A stretch of 64,000 nt of DNA from a bacterium (GTDB lineage: Bacteria; Verrucomicrobiota; Verrucomicrobiia; Limisphaerales; J093), in NCBI GenBank assembly GCA_021780105.1, contig JAJXZJ010000045.1, positions 124,001-188,000 of the forward strand, written 5' to 3'. The position numbers and the translations under genes are program-made. Under the pieces are notes generated by a model, which was not told the DNA's origin, ran no database searches, and saw nothing but the letters and a program-made list of their open reading frames with translations. Shown piece by piece: positions 18,387-27,538 of this stretch (position 1 is its first letter; every line of letters starts with the position of its first letter).

Positions 18387-19946
18387 TCACGGCCGGGCGT
18401 TCGGATCGCCGGTTGTGGGCGCGGACCGGCCCTCGTCGGCCTCGTGTTCGGCGGTTGGCCCCCGGTTGGTGGAGGACACGAGGACCGCGGGTTTGAGCGG
18501 GTGGCGGGGACGTAACGCCGCTTCGGCCAGGGCGCGGGCCGTGACCGTGACCGGTGCCACGATCAGCTCCGGCCGGTTGTAGATGCGGGTAAAGGAATCA
18601 TAAAATGCCGGGTCGCACTGCGGCAGCAGGATCGGCTTGGAGAAATGCCCGTCGGCGTCCATGTGGCTGAAGTAGGGCCGAGTGAGGAGGCCGTCGCGGC
18701 GTTTGCTGCTGAAGACAATCCACCGGCCGTTGCTCGACCAGCCGTGCCAGGCGTCGGACTGCTCGCTGTTGATGTCGAGCCGCCGCAGCGCCCGCGTCTG
18801 AAGGTCCAGCAAATACAGATCGCTGCCGGCCTGGTAAGGCGGAAAATTGCCGTAAGGCATCAGGCACAGCAGCAGCCAGCGGCCGTCCGGCGACACCACT
18901 GGCTCGGCGGCGCTGAGCGCAAGATCGCGGGCGGACAGGACCGTCTCCGGCTCGCCCCAGCGGTCCTGATCAATATCGTAAGCCACGCGCATGAGGTCGT
19001 AGCGCACCTGCCGGAGGTGCTCGATTTTCAACCTGGGCGCGCTGCAATAATAAAGAAAGCGGCCGTCGGGCGACCACGCCGGCCAGGTTTCCGCCCGGTT
19101 GGGCAGCGAGATCGCCGGCGGCATCACCACGGTGTTCGAGTCCACCCGGTAAATGCCCAGGTCCGAGTCGCTGTCGAAGAGGTCGCGCGTCTCGCCGGCG
19201 GTGTGAAACAGGAAGTCGAAGCGGTTCACCGAAAACGTCAGCAGCCGCCCGCTGGGATGCCACGCGAGGTATCCGCTGGTCTTGGCCACGTGCGTCACGC
19301 GGTGGGAACTGACCAGCAACATGGGATTGCCCGCGGCTTTGTTCCGGATGTGCAGTGCCATCGGCTCCGGCTGGTGGTTCAGGAACGTGTGGCAGTTGAG
19401 GCAGCCGTCCTCCAGGCGGTCGTTCTCCAGCAGCGGTCGTTCCTGATACGTGGCCAGATCACGCTGGTAAATGCCCATCCTCCCGTAGAGGTTGTAAACC
19501 GGGTGGAGCAACCGATAAACGAGGTAGCGGTCAATGGGGTCGGCGGAAATCGTGTTCGTCACCGCGTCAAAATGCCGCCAGGCGCCGCGCGCGTTCTGCA
19601 CCGCCACCTCCAGCCGAACGGTCATGCCCGCGTTGGCCCGCGCCAGCTCCTGCCAGGCGCGCAGCGGAATTTCCACCCTCGCCGCCGCGCCGGCAATCTC
19701 GATCGGCGTGCCGCGCGTGGGCACCAGGCTGACGCGGTGACGCGCCACGTCCGGCTCGGCGATGACGAAGTTCAGCGGCGCCAGGTTCGGCGGCACCAGC
19801 ACGCCGGCGTAATCCGGCGTCAGGCGCGGTGGCCGATGGACCGTCTCCTCCGCCTCTGCGGCGACCGCCGTTCCGCGCGACACCCCGGCCGCGGCGACGA
19901 GCAGCGTCATCGCCAGGGCAAGCATTTGTGTGGTCAGACCATTCAT
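18387..19946 (-). CDS. Secreted TolB-like (PD40) beta-propeller with a CxxCH motif
   Basis: This 519-residue protein has a signal peptide (MNGLTTQMLALAMTLLVAAAG...). A beta-sandwich-like N-terminal part is followed by CLNCH at 182-186, a possible c-type heme site. Several WD40/TolB-type blades then follow (LAWHPSGRLLTFSVN, PAWSPDGRFLYYCS, PVVSPDGRWLLLC, HGWSSNGRWIVFSS). It is the last gene of a three-gene minus-strand cassette: its ATG overlaps the stop of the preceding membrane-protein gene by 4 bases (ATGA, 19943-19946), suggesting coupled translation. I recall similar TolB-like proteins with a C-x-N-C-H-S/T-F motif next to the same membrane-protein family in Bacteroidetes, but could not check this. 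If heme is bound, it would be an unusual mono-heme propeller. The function is unknown. Confidence 0.7.
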   Translation of the reverse strand: MNGLTTQMLALAMTLLVAAAGVSRGTAVAAEAEETVHRPPRLTPDYAGVLVPPNLAPLNFVIAEPDVARHRVSLVPTRGTPIEIAGAAARVEIPLRAWQELARANAGMTVRLEVAVQNARGAWRHFDAVTNTISADPIDRYLVYRLLHPVYNLYGRMGIYQRDLATYQERPLLENDRLEDGCLNCHTFLNHQPEPMALHIRNKAAGNPMLLVSSHRVTHVAKTSGYLAWHPSGRLLTFSVNRFDFLFHTAGETRDLFDSDSDLGIYRVDSNTVVMPPAISLPNRAETWPAWSPDGRFLYYCSAPRLKIEHLRQVRYDLMRVAYDIDQDRWGEPETVLSARDLALSAAEPVVSPDGRWLLLCLMPYGNFPPYQAGSDLYLLDLQTRALRRLDINSEQSDAWHGWSSNGRWIVFSSKRRDGLLTRPYFSHMDADGHFSKPILLPQCDPAFYDSFTRIYNRPELIVAPVTVTARALAEAALRPRHPLKPAVLVSSTNRGPTAEHEADEGRSAPTTGDPNARP

Positions 19947-21823
19947 GGACGGCCTCGATGCAAAGTGACACCCGCGCGGCCGGGATTCCGGCCGAAGACA
20001 TCGTAAAACCAGTAGGTGTCGCCGAAACCCGCCGCAAGTCTTTGTTCGGTCAGCGTCATCTGATCGCCGTTTTGCCGCAGCGCCTCGACGAATTGCTCGA
20101 ACCGCGGCGCCGTCCGGTCGTCCAGCTTCAGCCCGTGCAACGCCGCCGGCCGGTTTCCCCGCGTATGGTCAAACAGCAGCACCGCCTCCGCCAGACTCCG
20201 CGGCAGCGTCGTCTCGCCCGCGTCGGCCCAAAGCCCCAGGCTCTCCACGGCCCGCGCGGTTTGATGCGTCAACAACAGGTGCGCCATCAGGTATTCCGCC
20301 GCCATTCGATTCTGGCGATTGGCTTGCAGCAGCGGGCGCAGGAGGCTTTCCACTGGAAAGAAGCGTTCCACCGTGTCGGCCCGCACCTGCAGGGCGCGAA
20401 TCGCGTTGACGCCGTCCACGCTCAGGCCGGTCGGATCCTGCTCCAGCGCGCGCAGCCAGCCCGCCGCCTTGGCCCGGTGAAACGGCACGCCGCGCAACAC
20501 GTTCAAATACACCCGCGCCGCGAGCGGACGACCTTTCACCAGGTTGATCTGCGCCAGACACCAGAGCGCCGCCGGGCGCTCGCCCCACGCTTCCACGGCC
20601 TCCTGCGCGTAGTGTTCCGCAAGATTCACCTGCCCCAGTTCCAACAATGTTTCGCTCAACGGCACGCACACACTCGCCCCGTCCGACAACGACGGCAGCA
20701 GCGGCACACCAGTCTGCTGGGGAAACGTGAACAGATCGCTGACGAGCCGGCCGGTGTGGAACAGCGCGCGGTTGATCTGCAACCGCGCCGGCAGTGGAAT
20801 GGTCCGTAACGGCGCGGCCGCGTCGAGCACGCCCTGCCAGTCCCCCCGCTCGGCCGCGGCCTGGATCCGCCACCCCGCGCGGTGCTGGACGCTGAACGTC
20901 AGCAGAAAACCCGCCACCGCCAGCCCGCCAATGCCGGCGCGCCACGCCCAAAGCCAACGCGCCGCCGGGCGCGAGGCCGGTCGTCCGTGCATGGTCGAAC
21001 GACCGGCGGCGGGCAGTTTGATCGGCGTGAAACCGGACCCGAACCATCGCGACGACCGCCCGCTTGCAAGCATTGCGATGGGGAAAAAACCGTAAACCAG
21101 GGCGACGAGGATCACCGAAGGCGCCCGGCCCCAGGACTGCATCACCACCCGGAGATCGTTGCTCTGCGCGACGAACACCACGAACCACCACGGCACGAGC
21201 GCCGCCCAGCAAATGACAGCCGCGCGCCACTTGCGCTGCACGACCAACGCGTGCAGCCCGGCCACCAGGATGAACAGCAGGCCGGGGAACGGCCCCGCCA
21301 CGCCGAACAACGCCGTGGCGAGGACCAGGAAGCCGGGCCATTGCCACCCGCCGGGCCGGGCTGCCAAACTACTCCAGGCCGCCAGCGCCACCACCGCCAG
21401 CAGGACGCCGACGCCGAGTTCCCACACCGGCGGGTCGTATTGCGCGTAGAGCAGCAACAGCACATAGCCGGGCACGGCCCACGCGCGTTCGACGCCGCCG
21501 CCCGCGCCGCGCAACACCCGATGCGTTGCCAGCGAGAGCAACGCCACCAGCGCCGTGAAGACCAGCGCGCCGAGCCAGGCGCCGTAATCCAGTTGCGCCA
21601 GCCAGGCCGCCGCGAACGCCAGCGGCCCGCCCGGCCGGCGCAGTTGTTGCTGGAAAAAGTCCTCGCGGAAGAAGAACACCGGCGCCGAGGCGGCATACCG
21701 CGCCGGCGGGTCCAACACGAGCCGCACAAACAAAAAAACGCCGCCCGCCAGCGCCACCGGCCACCACAACGCCGGGCGAGCGTGTGGCGGCGGCACGGCC
21801 TGATTTGAATGGCGGGCGCTCAT
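19943..21823 (-). CDS. Polytopic membrane protein, DUF6057-like
   Basis: This 626-residue protein begins MSARHSNQAVPPPHARPALWW and has about ten hydrophobic segments in roughly the first 370 residues, with short polar loops. A soluble C-terminal part (about 380-626) has helical TPR-like pairs (LLELGQVNLAEHYAQEAVEAWG, ALWCLAQINLVKGRPLAARVYL). The loop RREDFFQQQ-like segment followed by PGGPLAFAAAWLAQLDY resembles what I remember of the Bacteroidetes DUF6057 family (low certainty). It lies 13 bases after the SGNH-TPR gene and overlaps the next gene by 4 bases, so the three are probably one transcript. Similar hydrophobic-plus-TPR layouts occur in O-antigen ligase-like and glycosyltransferase proteins, but I see no catalytic motif. 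Confidence 0.65.
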   Translation of the reverse strand: MSARHSNQAVPPPHARPALWWPVALAGGVFLFVRLVLDPPARYAASAPVFFFREDFFQQQLRRPGGPLAFAAAWLAQLDYGAWLGALVFTALVALLSLATHRVLRGAGGGVERAWAVPGYVLLLLYAQYDPPVWELGVGVLLAVVALAAWSSLAARPGGWQWPGFLVLATALFGVAGPFPGLLFILVAGLHALVVQRKWRAAVICWAALVPWWFVVFVAQSNDLRVVMQSWGRAPSVILVALVYGFFPIAMLASGRSSRWFGSGFTPIKLPAAGRSTMHGRPASRPAARWLWAWRAGIGGLAVAGFLLTFSVQHRAGWRIQAAAERGDWQGVLDAAAPLRTIPLPARLQINRALFHTGRLVSDLFTFPQQTGVPLLPSLSDGASVCVPLSETLLELGQVNLAEHYAQEAVEAWGERPAALWCLAQINLVKGRPLAARVYLNVLRGVPFHRAKAAGWLRALEQDPTGLSVDGVNAIRALQVRADTVERFFPVESLLRPLLQANRQNRMAAEYLMAHLLLTHQTARAVESLGLWADAGETTLPRSLAEAVLLFDHTRGNRPAALHGLKLDDRTAPRFEQFVEALRQNGDQMTLTEQRLAAGFGDTYWFYDVFGRNPGRAGVTLHRGRP

Positions 21824-21836
21824 CGGAGTATCGCGG

Positions 21837-23897
21837 TCAAGGTGCCGTCTCGTTCAACGCGCCGAGTTGCGTCTGCGCGGCGGCGTTGTTCGGATCGAGC
21901 CGCAGCACGTCGCGCAACTGTTTCACCGCCGCCGTGGTTTGGCGCGCGCCGGCGAGGGCCTGCGCCAGCGCCAGCCGCGCCTCGACCCACCGCGGCTTCT
22001 GCTCCACCGCCGCGCGCAATTGCCGGATGGCGCCCGGCCATTGCTCCAGCCGGATGAGCACCAGGCCCAGCGCATAGCGGGCCGGAAAATACTCCGGGTT
22101 GATGCGCAGACATTCCGCGTAGAGCGGCTGCGCCTCGGCAAACCGGCCCTGCGCGTCGAGCAGTTTGGCCAGGTTGTAGCAGGACAACGCGGCCTGCGGC
22201 TGGAGCCGGATCAACGTCCGCCATTGCGCCTCGGCGCCGGCCAGATCGTCGGCCGTTTCCAGCAACGCCGCGAGGTTCCAGCGCAGGTCCGGCTCGTCCG
22301 GGTAACGCGCCACCGCCGTGGCCACTTCCTTCACCTCGCGCCGTACTTGCGCCGGCTTGGTCGCCAGCCGGTAGCGCTCGCGTTCCGCGCGGACGGCGGC
22401 GAGCTGGTTCGTGTGGCCGATTTGCTGCGTGAACGGCGGCGCGCTCATGCGGTCGAGCATCACGCCCAGCGCGTCGAAGCGGTTCCAGTCCGTAAAACCC
22501 AGCCGCTGGAAACATTCGGGCTGCGACAACCACGGACCGCCCGGTGTCAGCGACAACGCCTGCGCCACCTGCTCCGCCACCGCGCGTGCCAGCAGATAAT
22601 TGCCCTCCGGCTTCAAGTGGACGTGCTCGTAAAACAGCTCGTCACCGGGCATTCCCTGTGGGCTGTTCGTGGCGAAAAGCGCCACGGCGTCGAGCAGCCG
22701 GACCCGCTGCGTGGCGAAGTCCGCCGCCGCCCGCCGGATGATGCCGTTGATGCGCCCGTCGGCGCGGAATTGCAGCGCGTCGTCGTCGCGCGCCTGGCGA
22801 AAATGCTTGCCCGCCGCGGCCGCCTGCCCCAATTCACGGCAGCATTGGCCAAGGCGGAAGTCCAGATCGGCGAATTCGCCGTCAAACTGCGCCGCCCGCT
22901 CGTAAGCCGCCTTCGCCTCTGCGACCCGTCCCCGCGTTTGCGCCGCGACGCCCGCATCGTAGGCCGTCTGCCAGGCGGTCAATTCCGCCGCCGTCAGGCC
23001 GGGCCGGTGCAGCGACGCGAACGGCGGGCAGTCCTTCCAATTCGTCGCCACGGTGCAAAGCACGATCGGCACGCCAGCCCGCGCGCCGGTCGTGAGGATG
23101 TCCGCCAGGTTCCGCGCGAAGTGTCGGTAAACGCGCTGCGTGGCCGGCGAGTCGAAGCGCACCTTCTCTTTGGCCATCATCTCCATGCCGGTCCACTCCG
23201 GCAACGGCCGGTCGCCGCGCCGCAGCCCTTGCAGGAGGGCGTCGAGGCCCTGGCCCAGGCGCGTCGTTTTCAGCCACAATTCCGCGCGCACCACCGGCAG
23301 CGCCGGCGCCTGGGCGCCGAACACCGAGGCCGAGCCAAACGGCCCGATCACCTCGTTGTTGCCCATGTAAATCACCCACAAATCGCCCTGCCGGCGGGCG
23401 CAATCGCGGGCGATGGGCAGGATCACGTTCGAGTTGATTGCCACCACCGCGGCGTTCACCACCTCGATCGGCCGGCCGGGAAAACGCTCGCGCAACAGCA
23501 CCTCCAGCATCCGCGGCAGGCCGAACTTGAAGTCCGGATCGCCCATCGCCGCCGACTCGCCCAGCACGAAAATGCGCAGCGCGTCCGCCGGCTTGGCCGC
23601 GGGAATCGTGAACGGCCGCGGATATCGAATCAGCCCCGGCGGGAAAAAGCGCCGGCCGAACTGCTGGTTGTCGGTGAACACGGCCTTGCCGTCGCGCTGT
23701 CCGTGCAGGAAGAAACCGGTGGGATAACCCACGCCCGCCAGGCGCAACACGCCTTCGGTCAGCAGGAGCAAAACCAGCGGGATGCCAATTAGCGCCAGCA
23801 GGCGAAACCAGAAACGCCGCCGGCCGGTGACCGGCGCGCCGGGGTCGGGCGACCGTGGCGACGGCGTCCGCTTGGACTTGTGTTTCGCGGCGTGCAA
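21837..23897 (-). CDS. Membrane-anchored SGNH-hydrolase-like protein with TPR domain
   Basis: This 686-residue protein has a basic N-terminus and a membrane helix at about 29-50. A GDSL/SGNH-type domain follows with block I as FVLGESAAMGDP (S115 as candidate nucleophile), block III as YMGNNEVIGP (N180/N181) and block V as YEHVHLKPEGN (histidine about 3 residues after the acidic position). TPR repeats fill about 340-400 and 530-680. The SGNH fold hydrolyses or transfers acyl esters, often on envelope sugars, so O-acetyl trimming or transfer in the periplasm is a reasonable guess. It is first in the cassette, upstream of the polytopic membrane protein (13-base gap) and the propeller. The start is uncertain; the first ATG was kept. 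Confidence 0.7.
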   Translation of the reverse strand: MHAAKHKSKRTPSPRSPDPGAPVTGRRRFWFRLLALIGIPLVLLLLTEGVLRLAGVGYPTGFFLHGQRDGKAVFTDNQQFGRRFFPPGLIRYPRPFTIPAAKPADALRIFVLGESAAMGDPDFKFGLPRMLEVLLRERFPGRPIEVVNAAVVAINSNVILPIARDCARRQGDLWVIYMGNNEVIGPFGSASVFGAQAPALPVVRAELWLKTTRLGQGLDALLQGLRRGDRPLPEWTGMEMMAKEKVRFDSPATQRVYRHFARNLADILTTGARAGVPIVLCTVATNWKDCPPFASLHRPGLTAAELTAWQTAYDAGVAAQTRGRVAEAKAAYERAAQFDGEFADLDFRLGQCCRELGQAAAAGKHFRQARDDDALQFRADGRINGIIRRAAADFATQRVRLLDAVALFATNSPQGMPGDELFYEHVHLKPEGNYLLARAVAEQVAQALSLTPGGPWLSQPECFQRLGFTDWNRFDALGVMLDRMSAPPFTQQIGHTNQLAAVRAERERYRLATKPAQVRREVKEVATAVARYPDEPDLRWNLAALLETADDLAGAEAQWRTLIRLQPQAALSCYNLAKLLDAQGRFAEAQPLYAECLRINPEYFPARYALGLVLIRLEQWPGAIRQLRAAVEQKPRWVEARLALAQALAGARQTTAAVKQLRDVLRLDPNNAAAQTQLGALNETAP

Positions 23898-24157
23898 CGG
23901 GCGCAGGTTAGCGTCCGCGGTTTCCAGCGTCTAACGCTTTCGTCCTGTCTGCGAGTGCGCTTCACAACACCTGGTCCGAACCATGACGCATGGCATCTGG
24001 CGGACGAAGGTCGTCAGGTTCGCTGGTCCACAGCCCGTCACAGAACCTGCTCGTTCTTCCGGAGCGTCGTGTCCACACGAGCGCCGCGCCTGTGGGAAAC
24101 GTTCCCGCGCGCCGGCGGGCAGTTGCGTTTGACCGGCCGGCTTCTTAACCTGACCGC
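23898..24157. other. Divergent intergenic region
   Basis: 260 bases between the SGNH-TPR gene and the plus-strand TPR gene. A weak plus-strand pair TTGCGT (24123-24128) and TAACCT (24146-24151) spaced by 17 bases would start transcription at about the GTG at 24158. Otherwise nothing recognisable is seen. Confidence 0.35.
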
Positions 24158-24670
24158 GTGGAACCGTTCTCGCGCCCGGATCGCCTGCACCTCGACGCCG
24201 TCGAGGGCTGGCTGATGCTTGGCGACGTGGCGTCCGCGCGCGCCGAGTTTGCCCAACTCTCCCCCGTGGCGCGTCAACACCCCGAGGCCCTGGAACACGA
24301 ATGGAGCCTGCTGGCGGCAGCGCAAGCGTGGACGGAGGCGTTCGCCACGGCGCAACGGTTGGTTGACCTCGCGCCCGACCAGCCGTTTGGCTGGGTTCAC
24401 CGTGCCTTCGCGTTGCGCCGGATGCCCGGCGGCGGCCTGCCGCAGGCGTGGAATGCGCTGCGGCCCGCGCACGACCGTTTTCCCAACGACATGCTCATCG
24501 CCTACAACCTTGCCTGTTACGCGGCGCAACTAAAGCGCCCCGACGAAGCCTGGGACTGGCTGCAACGCGCCTTCGCCAACGGCGGCAAGGAGGTTGTGCT
24601 CAAGCTGGCGTTCGCCGACGATGATCTGCGGCCGCTCTGGCCGCGCCTGAAAGAGGAGGAAGAAGCGTGA
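24158..24670 (+). CDS. Small cytoplasmic TPR-like protein
   Basis: This 170-residue helical protein has degenerate tetratricopeptide pairs (LDAVEGWLMLGDVASARAEF, AYNLACYAAQLKRPDEAWDWL). It starts at GTG 24158; no ATG or Shine-Dalgarno precedes it, and a possible -10 box lies at the right distance for a leaderless transcript. The stop overlaps the GTG start of the GH31 gene by 4 bases (GTGA, 24667-24670), so it is probably co-translated with it. It has no signal peptide or membrane helix. Similar short TPR proteins are common in Verrucomicrobiota and Planctomycetota. The partner is unknown. Confidence 0.7.
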   Translation: MEPFSRPDRLHLDAVEGWLMLGDVASARAEFAQLSPVARQHPEALEHEWSLLAAAQAWTEAFATAQRLVDLAPDQPFGWVHRAFALRRMPGGGLPQAWNALRPAHDRFPNDMLIAYNLACYAAQLKRPDEAWDWLQRAFANGGKEVVLKLAFADDDLRPLWPRLKEEEEA

Positions 24671-27051
24671 AACCGCGCCACCAGCCGCCGGCGCCGGCGT
24701 TTTGCGCCGCGGCCGAAATGACGGTTATCGCCCGCGGTTCCCAGTCGGTCCGACTGCGCTCGGCCGACATTTGCGCGGAGTTTGCCGTTCTGGCCGCCGA
24801 CGTGTTTCGCCTGCGCGTCGCCCACGCCCAAGCGTTTTCACCGCGGCCTTCGTGGGCGGTCGTGCAAACGAACTGGCCAGCGGTGCCGACAACAATTTCC
24901 GTGGCCGCGCGCCGGCTCCAAGTCCGCACCGCGGCGGGCACGTTCTCGCTCGACCGGCGCACCGGCGCGCTCCGGGTGGATGATCCGGCCGGCCTGGAGG
25001 TGTTTTCGACGCCGGCGGCCGGCCTTGGTTTTGCCGGCGCGGTGGCGAGCACCGAATTCAATCTGGCCGCGGGCGAAAGTCTCTTTGGCCTCGGCGAGAC
25101 GACCGGCCCATTCAACAAACGCGGCCTGATTCGTGAACTCTGGAACATAGACGTGCTGGGCCACGCGCCGGCGATTCATCCCGGCCTGCGCAGCCTGTAT
25201 GTGTCCGTGCCATTCCTGATTTCGCTGCGCGAGGGCCGCGCGGCCGGCGTGTTTTGGGACAATCCCGCGCGGCAGGTCTGGGACCTTGGCTGCACGCGGC
25301 CGGACCGGCTCCGCGTCACGGCCGACGCCGGAGAAATTGATCTTTACCTGTTCCTCGGCCCGACGCTCCCGGACATCGTCGGCCGTTTCACGGAATTGAC
25401 CGGCCGGATGCCGTTGCCGCCACGCTGGGCGCTGGGCTATCACCAGAGCCGCTACTCCTACGAATCACGCCGACAATTGGAGCAGATCGCCCGCGAGTTC
25501 CGCCGCCGCCGGCTGCCGTGCGACGCGTTGTATTTGGACATCCACCACCTCGACGGCCACCGCGTGTTCACGTTTGGCAAATCGTTCCCTCGCCCCGCCC
25601 AAATGCTGCGCCGGCTCGCGCGTCAAGGTTTCCGCGTCGTGACCATCGTGGACCCCGGCGTGAAGGACGATCCGCGTTTCGGCGTGCTGCGGCGCGGCCG
25701 CGCGGCCGACGCGTTCGTCAAATCGCCCGACGGCAAACACGACTTCCTCGGCGAAGTCTGGCCCGGCCGCGCGCGGTTCCCGGATTTCTTCAACGCGAAG
25801 GTCCGCGCGTGGTGGGGCCGCGAGCAAGCGCGATTGCAACGCCTGGGCGTGGCCGGTTTTTGGAACGACATGAACGAGCCGGCGAACTTCGGCCGGCCGG
25901 ACAAAACGCTGGACCCGCGCTGCCGGCACCGCACCGACCACGGACCCGCGCGGCACGCGGACATTCACAGCGTTTACGGCTCGGCGATGGCGCGGGCCTC
26001 GCGCGAGGGCGCCCTCGCGGCGCGACCGGACGAGCGGCCGTTCATCATCAGCCGCGCCGGTTACGCCGGTCTGCAACGCCACGCGCTTGTCTGGACCGGC
26101 GACAACTCCTCATGTTGGGAGCACCTCGCGGACTCGCTGCAACTGCTGCTCAATCTCAGCCTGAGCGGCGTGCCGTTTTGCGGCAGCGACGTGGGCGGTT
26201 TTCTTGATCATTGCACGGGCGAACTGCTGGCGCGCTGGACGCAGATGGCCGCGTTCACACCGTTCTTCCGCAACCACGCGAACCTCGGCACGCGCGCCCA
26301 GGAGCCGTGGGCGTTCGGCCCGGAGGTCGAAGCCATCTGCCGGCGCTATATCGAAATGCGCTACCAACTGCTGCCCTACCTTTACGGCCGGTTTGTCGAG
26401 GCGCACCGGCGCGGCACGCCCATCGTCCGCCCGCTGGCGTGGCACCATCAAAACGACCCGGTTGCCGTCGCGTGCGCGGACCAGTTCCTGCTCGGCGCTG
26501 ATCTGCTCGTCGCCCCGGTGATGCGGCCGGGCGCCACGGCGCGCAGCGTCTATCTGCCGGCCGGCAACTGGTTCGAGGTCTGGACCGGCAACGCCTATTA
26601 CGGCCGCCAACACGTCGTCGCCCGCGCCGATCTTGCCACGCTGCCGCTCTTCGCCCGCGCCGGCGCGCTGCTGCCGATGATCGAGGTCCAGCAATTCACC
26701 GGCGAGAAACGCAGCGAAACGGTGAACCTCCACGTCTGGCCCGGCGGACCGGGCGTGCTGGACTGGTTCGAGGACGACGGCCATTCGCTGGCGTTCGAGC
26801 GGGGCGAGTTTCACGAACGACACATTCTGTTCCGTTCGCGTCAACGCGGCGGCGAACTCCGTTTCGGTGCCGCGCAGGGCGGTTTTGCCAGCAAGGTGAA
26901 ACGCTGGCGCGTCATCGTCCGCGCCGCCCAGCGCGATCACCGGTTGACCGTGAACGGCCGTCGGCGCGCCGGCGAATGGGTGCCGGAGGCCGGCATTTAC
27001 GCGTGGGAAGTCGCCAACGAACCGGCGGAAATCGTCGCGCGCTGGTGGTGA
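24667..27051 (+). CDS. Alpha-glucosidase, glycoside hydrolase family 31
   Basis: This 794-residue enzyme hydrolyses terminal non-reducing alpha-glucosyl (or alpha-xylosyl) residues. It has an N-terminal beta-sandwich (about 20-240), a (beta/alpha)8 barrel (about 250-580) and C-terminal beta domains. GFWNDMNEPANF holds nucleophile D401, and VWTGDNSS holds acid/base D479. FFRNHANLGTRAQEPWAF and GADLLVAPVM are typical for the family. There is no signal peptide, so it acts in the cytoplasm on imported oligosaccharides. It starts at GTG 24667, overlapping the TPR gene by 4 bases. Alpha-glucosidase is more likely than alpha-xylosidase from its overall layout, but the sugar cannot be fixed by eye. 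Confidence 0.92.
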   Translation: MKPRHQPPAPAFCAAAEMTVIARGSQSVRLRSADICAEFAVLAADVFRLRVAHAQAFSPRPSWAVVQTNWPAVPTTISVAARRLQVRTAAGTFSLDRRTGALRVDDPAGLEVFSTPAAGLGFAGAVASTEFNLAAGESLFGLGETTGPFNKRGLIRELWNIDVLGHAPAIHPGLRSLYVSVPFLISLREGRAAGVFWDNPARQVWDLGCTRPDRLRVTADAGEIDLYLFLGPTLPDIVGRFTELTGRMPLPPRWALGYHQSRYSYESRRQLEQIAREFRRRRLPCDALYLDIHHLDGHRVFTFGKSFPRPAQMLRRLARQGFRVVTIVDPGVKDDPRFGVLRRGRAADAFVKSPDGKHDFLGEVWPGRARFPDFFNAKVRAWWGREQARLQRLGVAGFWNDMNEPANFGRPDKTLDPRCRHRTDHGPARHADIHSVYGSAMARASREGALAARPDERPFIISRAGYAGLQRHALVWTGDNSSCWEHLADSLQLLLNLSLSGVPFCGSDVGGFLDHCTGELLARWTQMAAFTPFFRNHANLGTRAQEPWAFGPEVEAICRRYIEMRYQLLPYLYGRFVEAHRRGTPIVRPLAWHHQNDPVAVACADQFLLGADLLVAPVMRPGATARSVYLPAGNWFEVWTGNAYYGRQHVVARADLATLPLFARAGALLPMIEVQQFTGEKRSETVNLHVWPGGPGVLDWFEDDGHSLAFERGEFHERHILFRSRQRGGELRFGAAQGGFASKVKRWRVIVRAAQRDHRLTVNGRRRAGEWVPEAGIYAWEVANEPAEIVARWW

Positions 27052-27538
27052 ACCGCATGGCCCTTACACCGGCGAAGGCGCCCGCATCCGGCCAGTCGGC
27101 CAGCGTGGTCCGCGCGGACTTCGCCGGTTTTCGCCACTTGTTGACATCCGGCAAAATTACTTTGCGCCCGGCGGTGGGAAATTGGTTTGATCGTGCGGAA
27201 AAGACAGGTTGGTTTTCCGGGTGTCGCCAGCACCGTGATTCCAGGCGGGCGGCAACCCCGGTTGATCTTCTTTCCTTTCACAAAGCGGAAAGCGGCAACA
27301 CGAACCGGGTTTTTGCTCATGAAACAACGCTTGCGGGCCTGCCTCCTGGCCGGCTGCCTCTCCACTTTGAAAACGCGAAAGGCAGGGCCGGGATGTTAAT
27401 CCTGGTGTTTGTCCCGAGCAACGCCGCCAAACCCGTGCCGGCCTGCTTGATGCTTAGTTCCGGCAACCCGCACGGCGACGGTTTCAACGCCGACCCCGCC
27501 CGGCCGGGGCCGGGTGCGCCGATGAACAGCACCGAACC
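27052..27538. other. Intergenic region upstream of the rhamnosidase operon
   Basis: 487 bases with no supported gene. A TTGACA at 27139-27144 has no fitting -10 box 16-18 bases later. The region probably holds the promoter of the rhamnosidase-esterase operon. No hairpin terminator for the GH31 gene was found. Confidence 0.4.
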
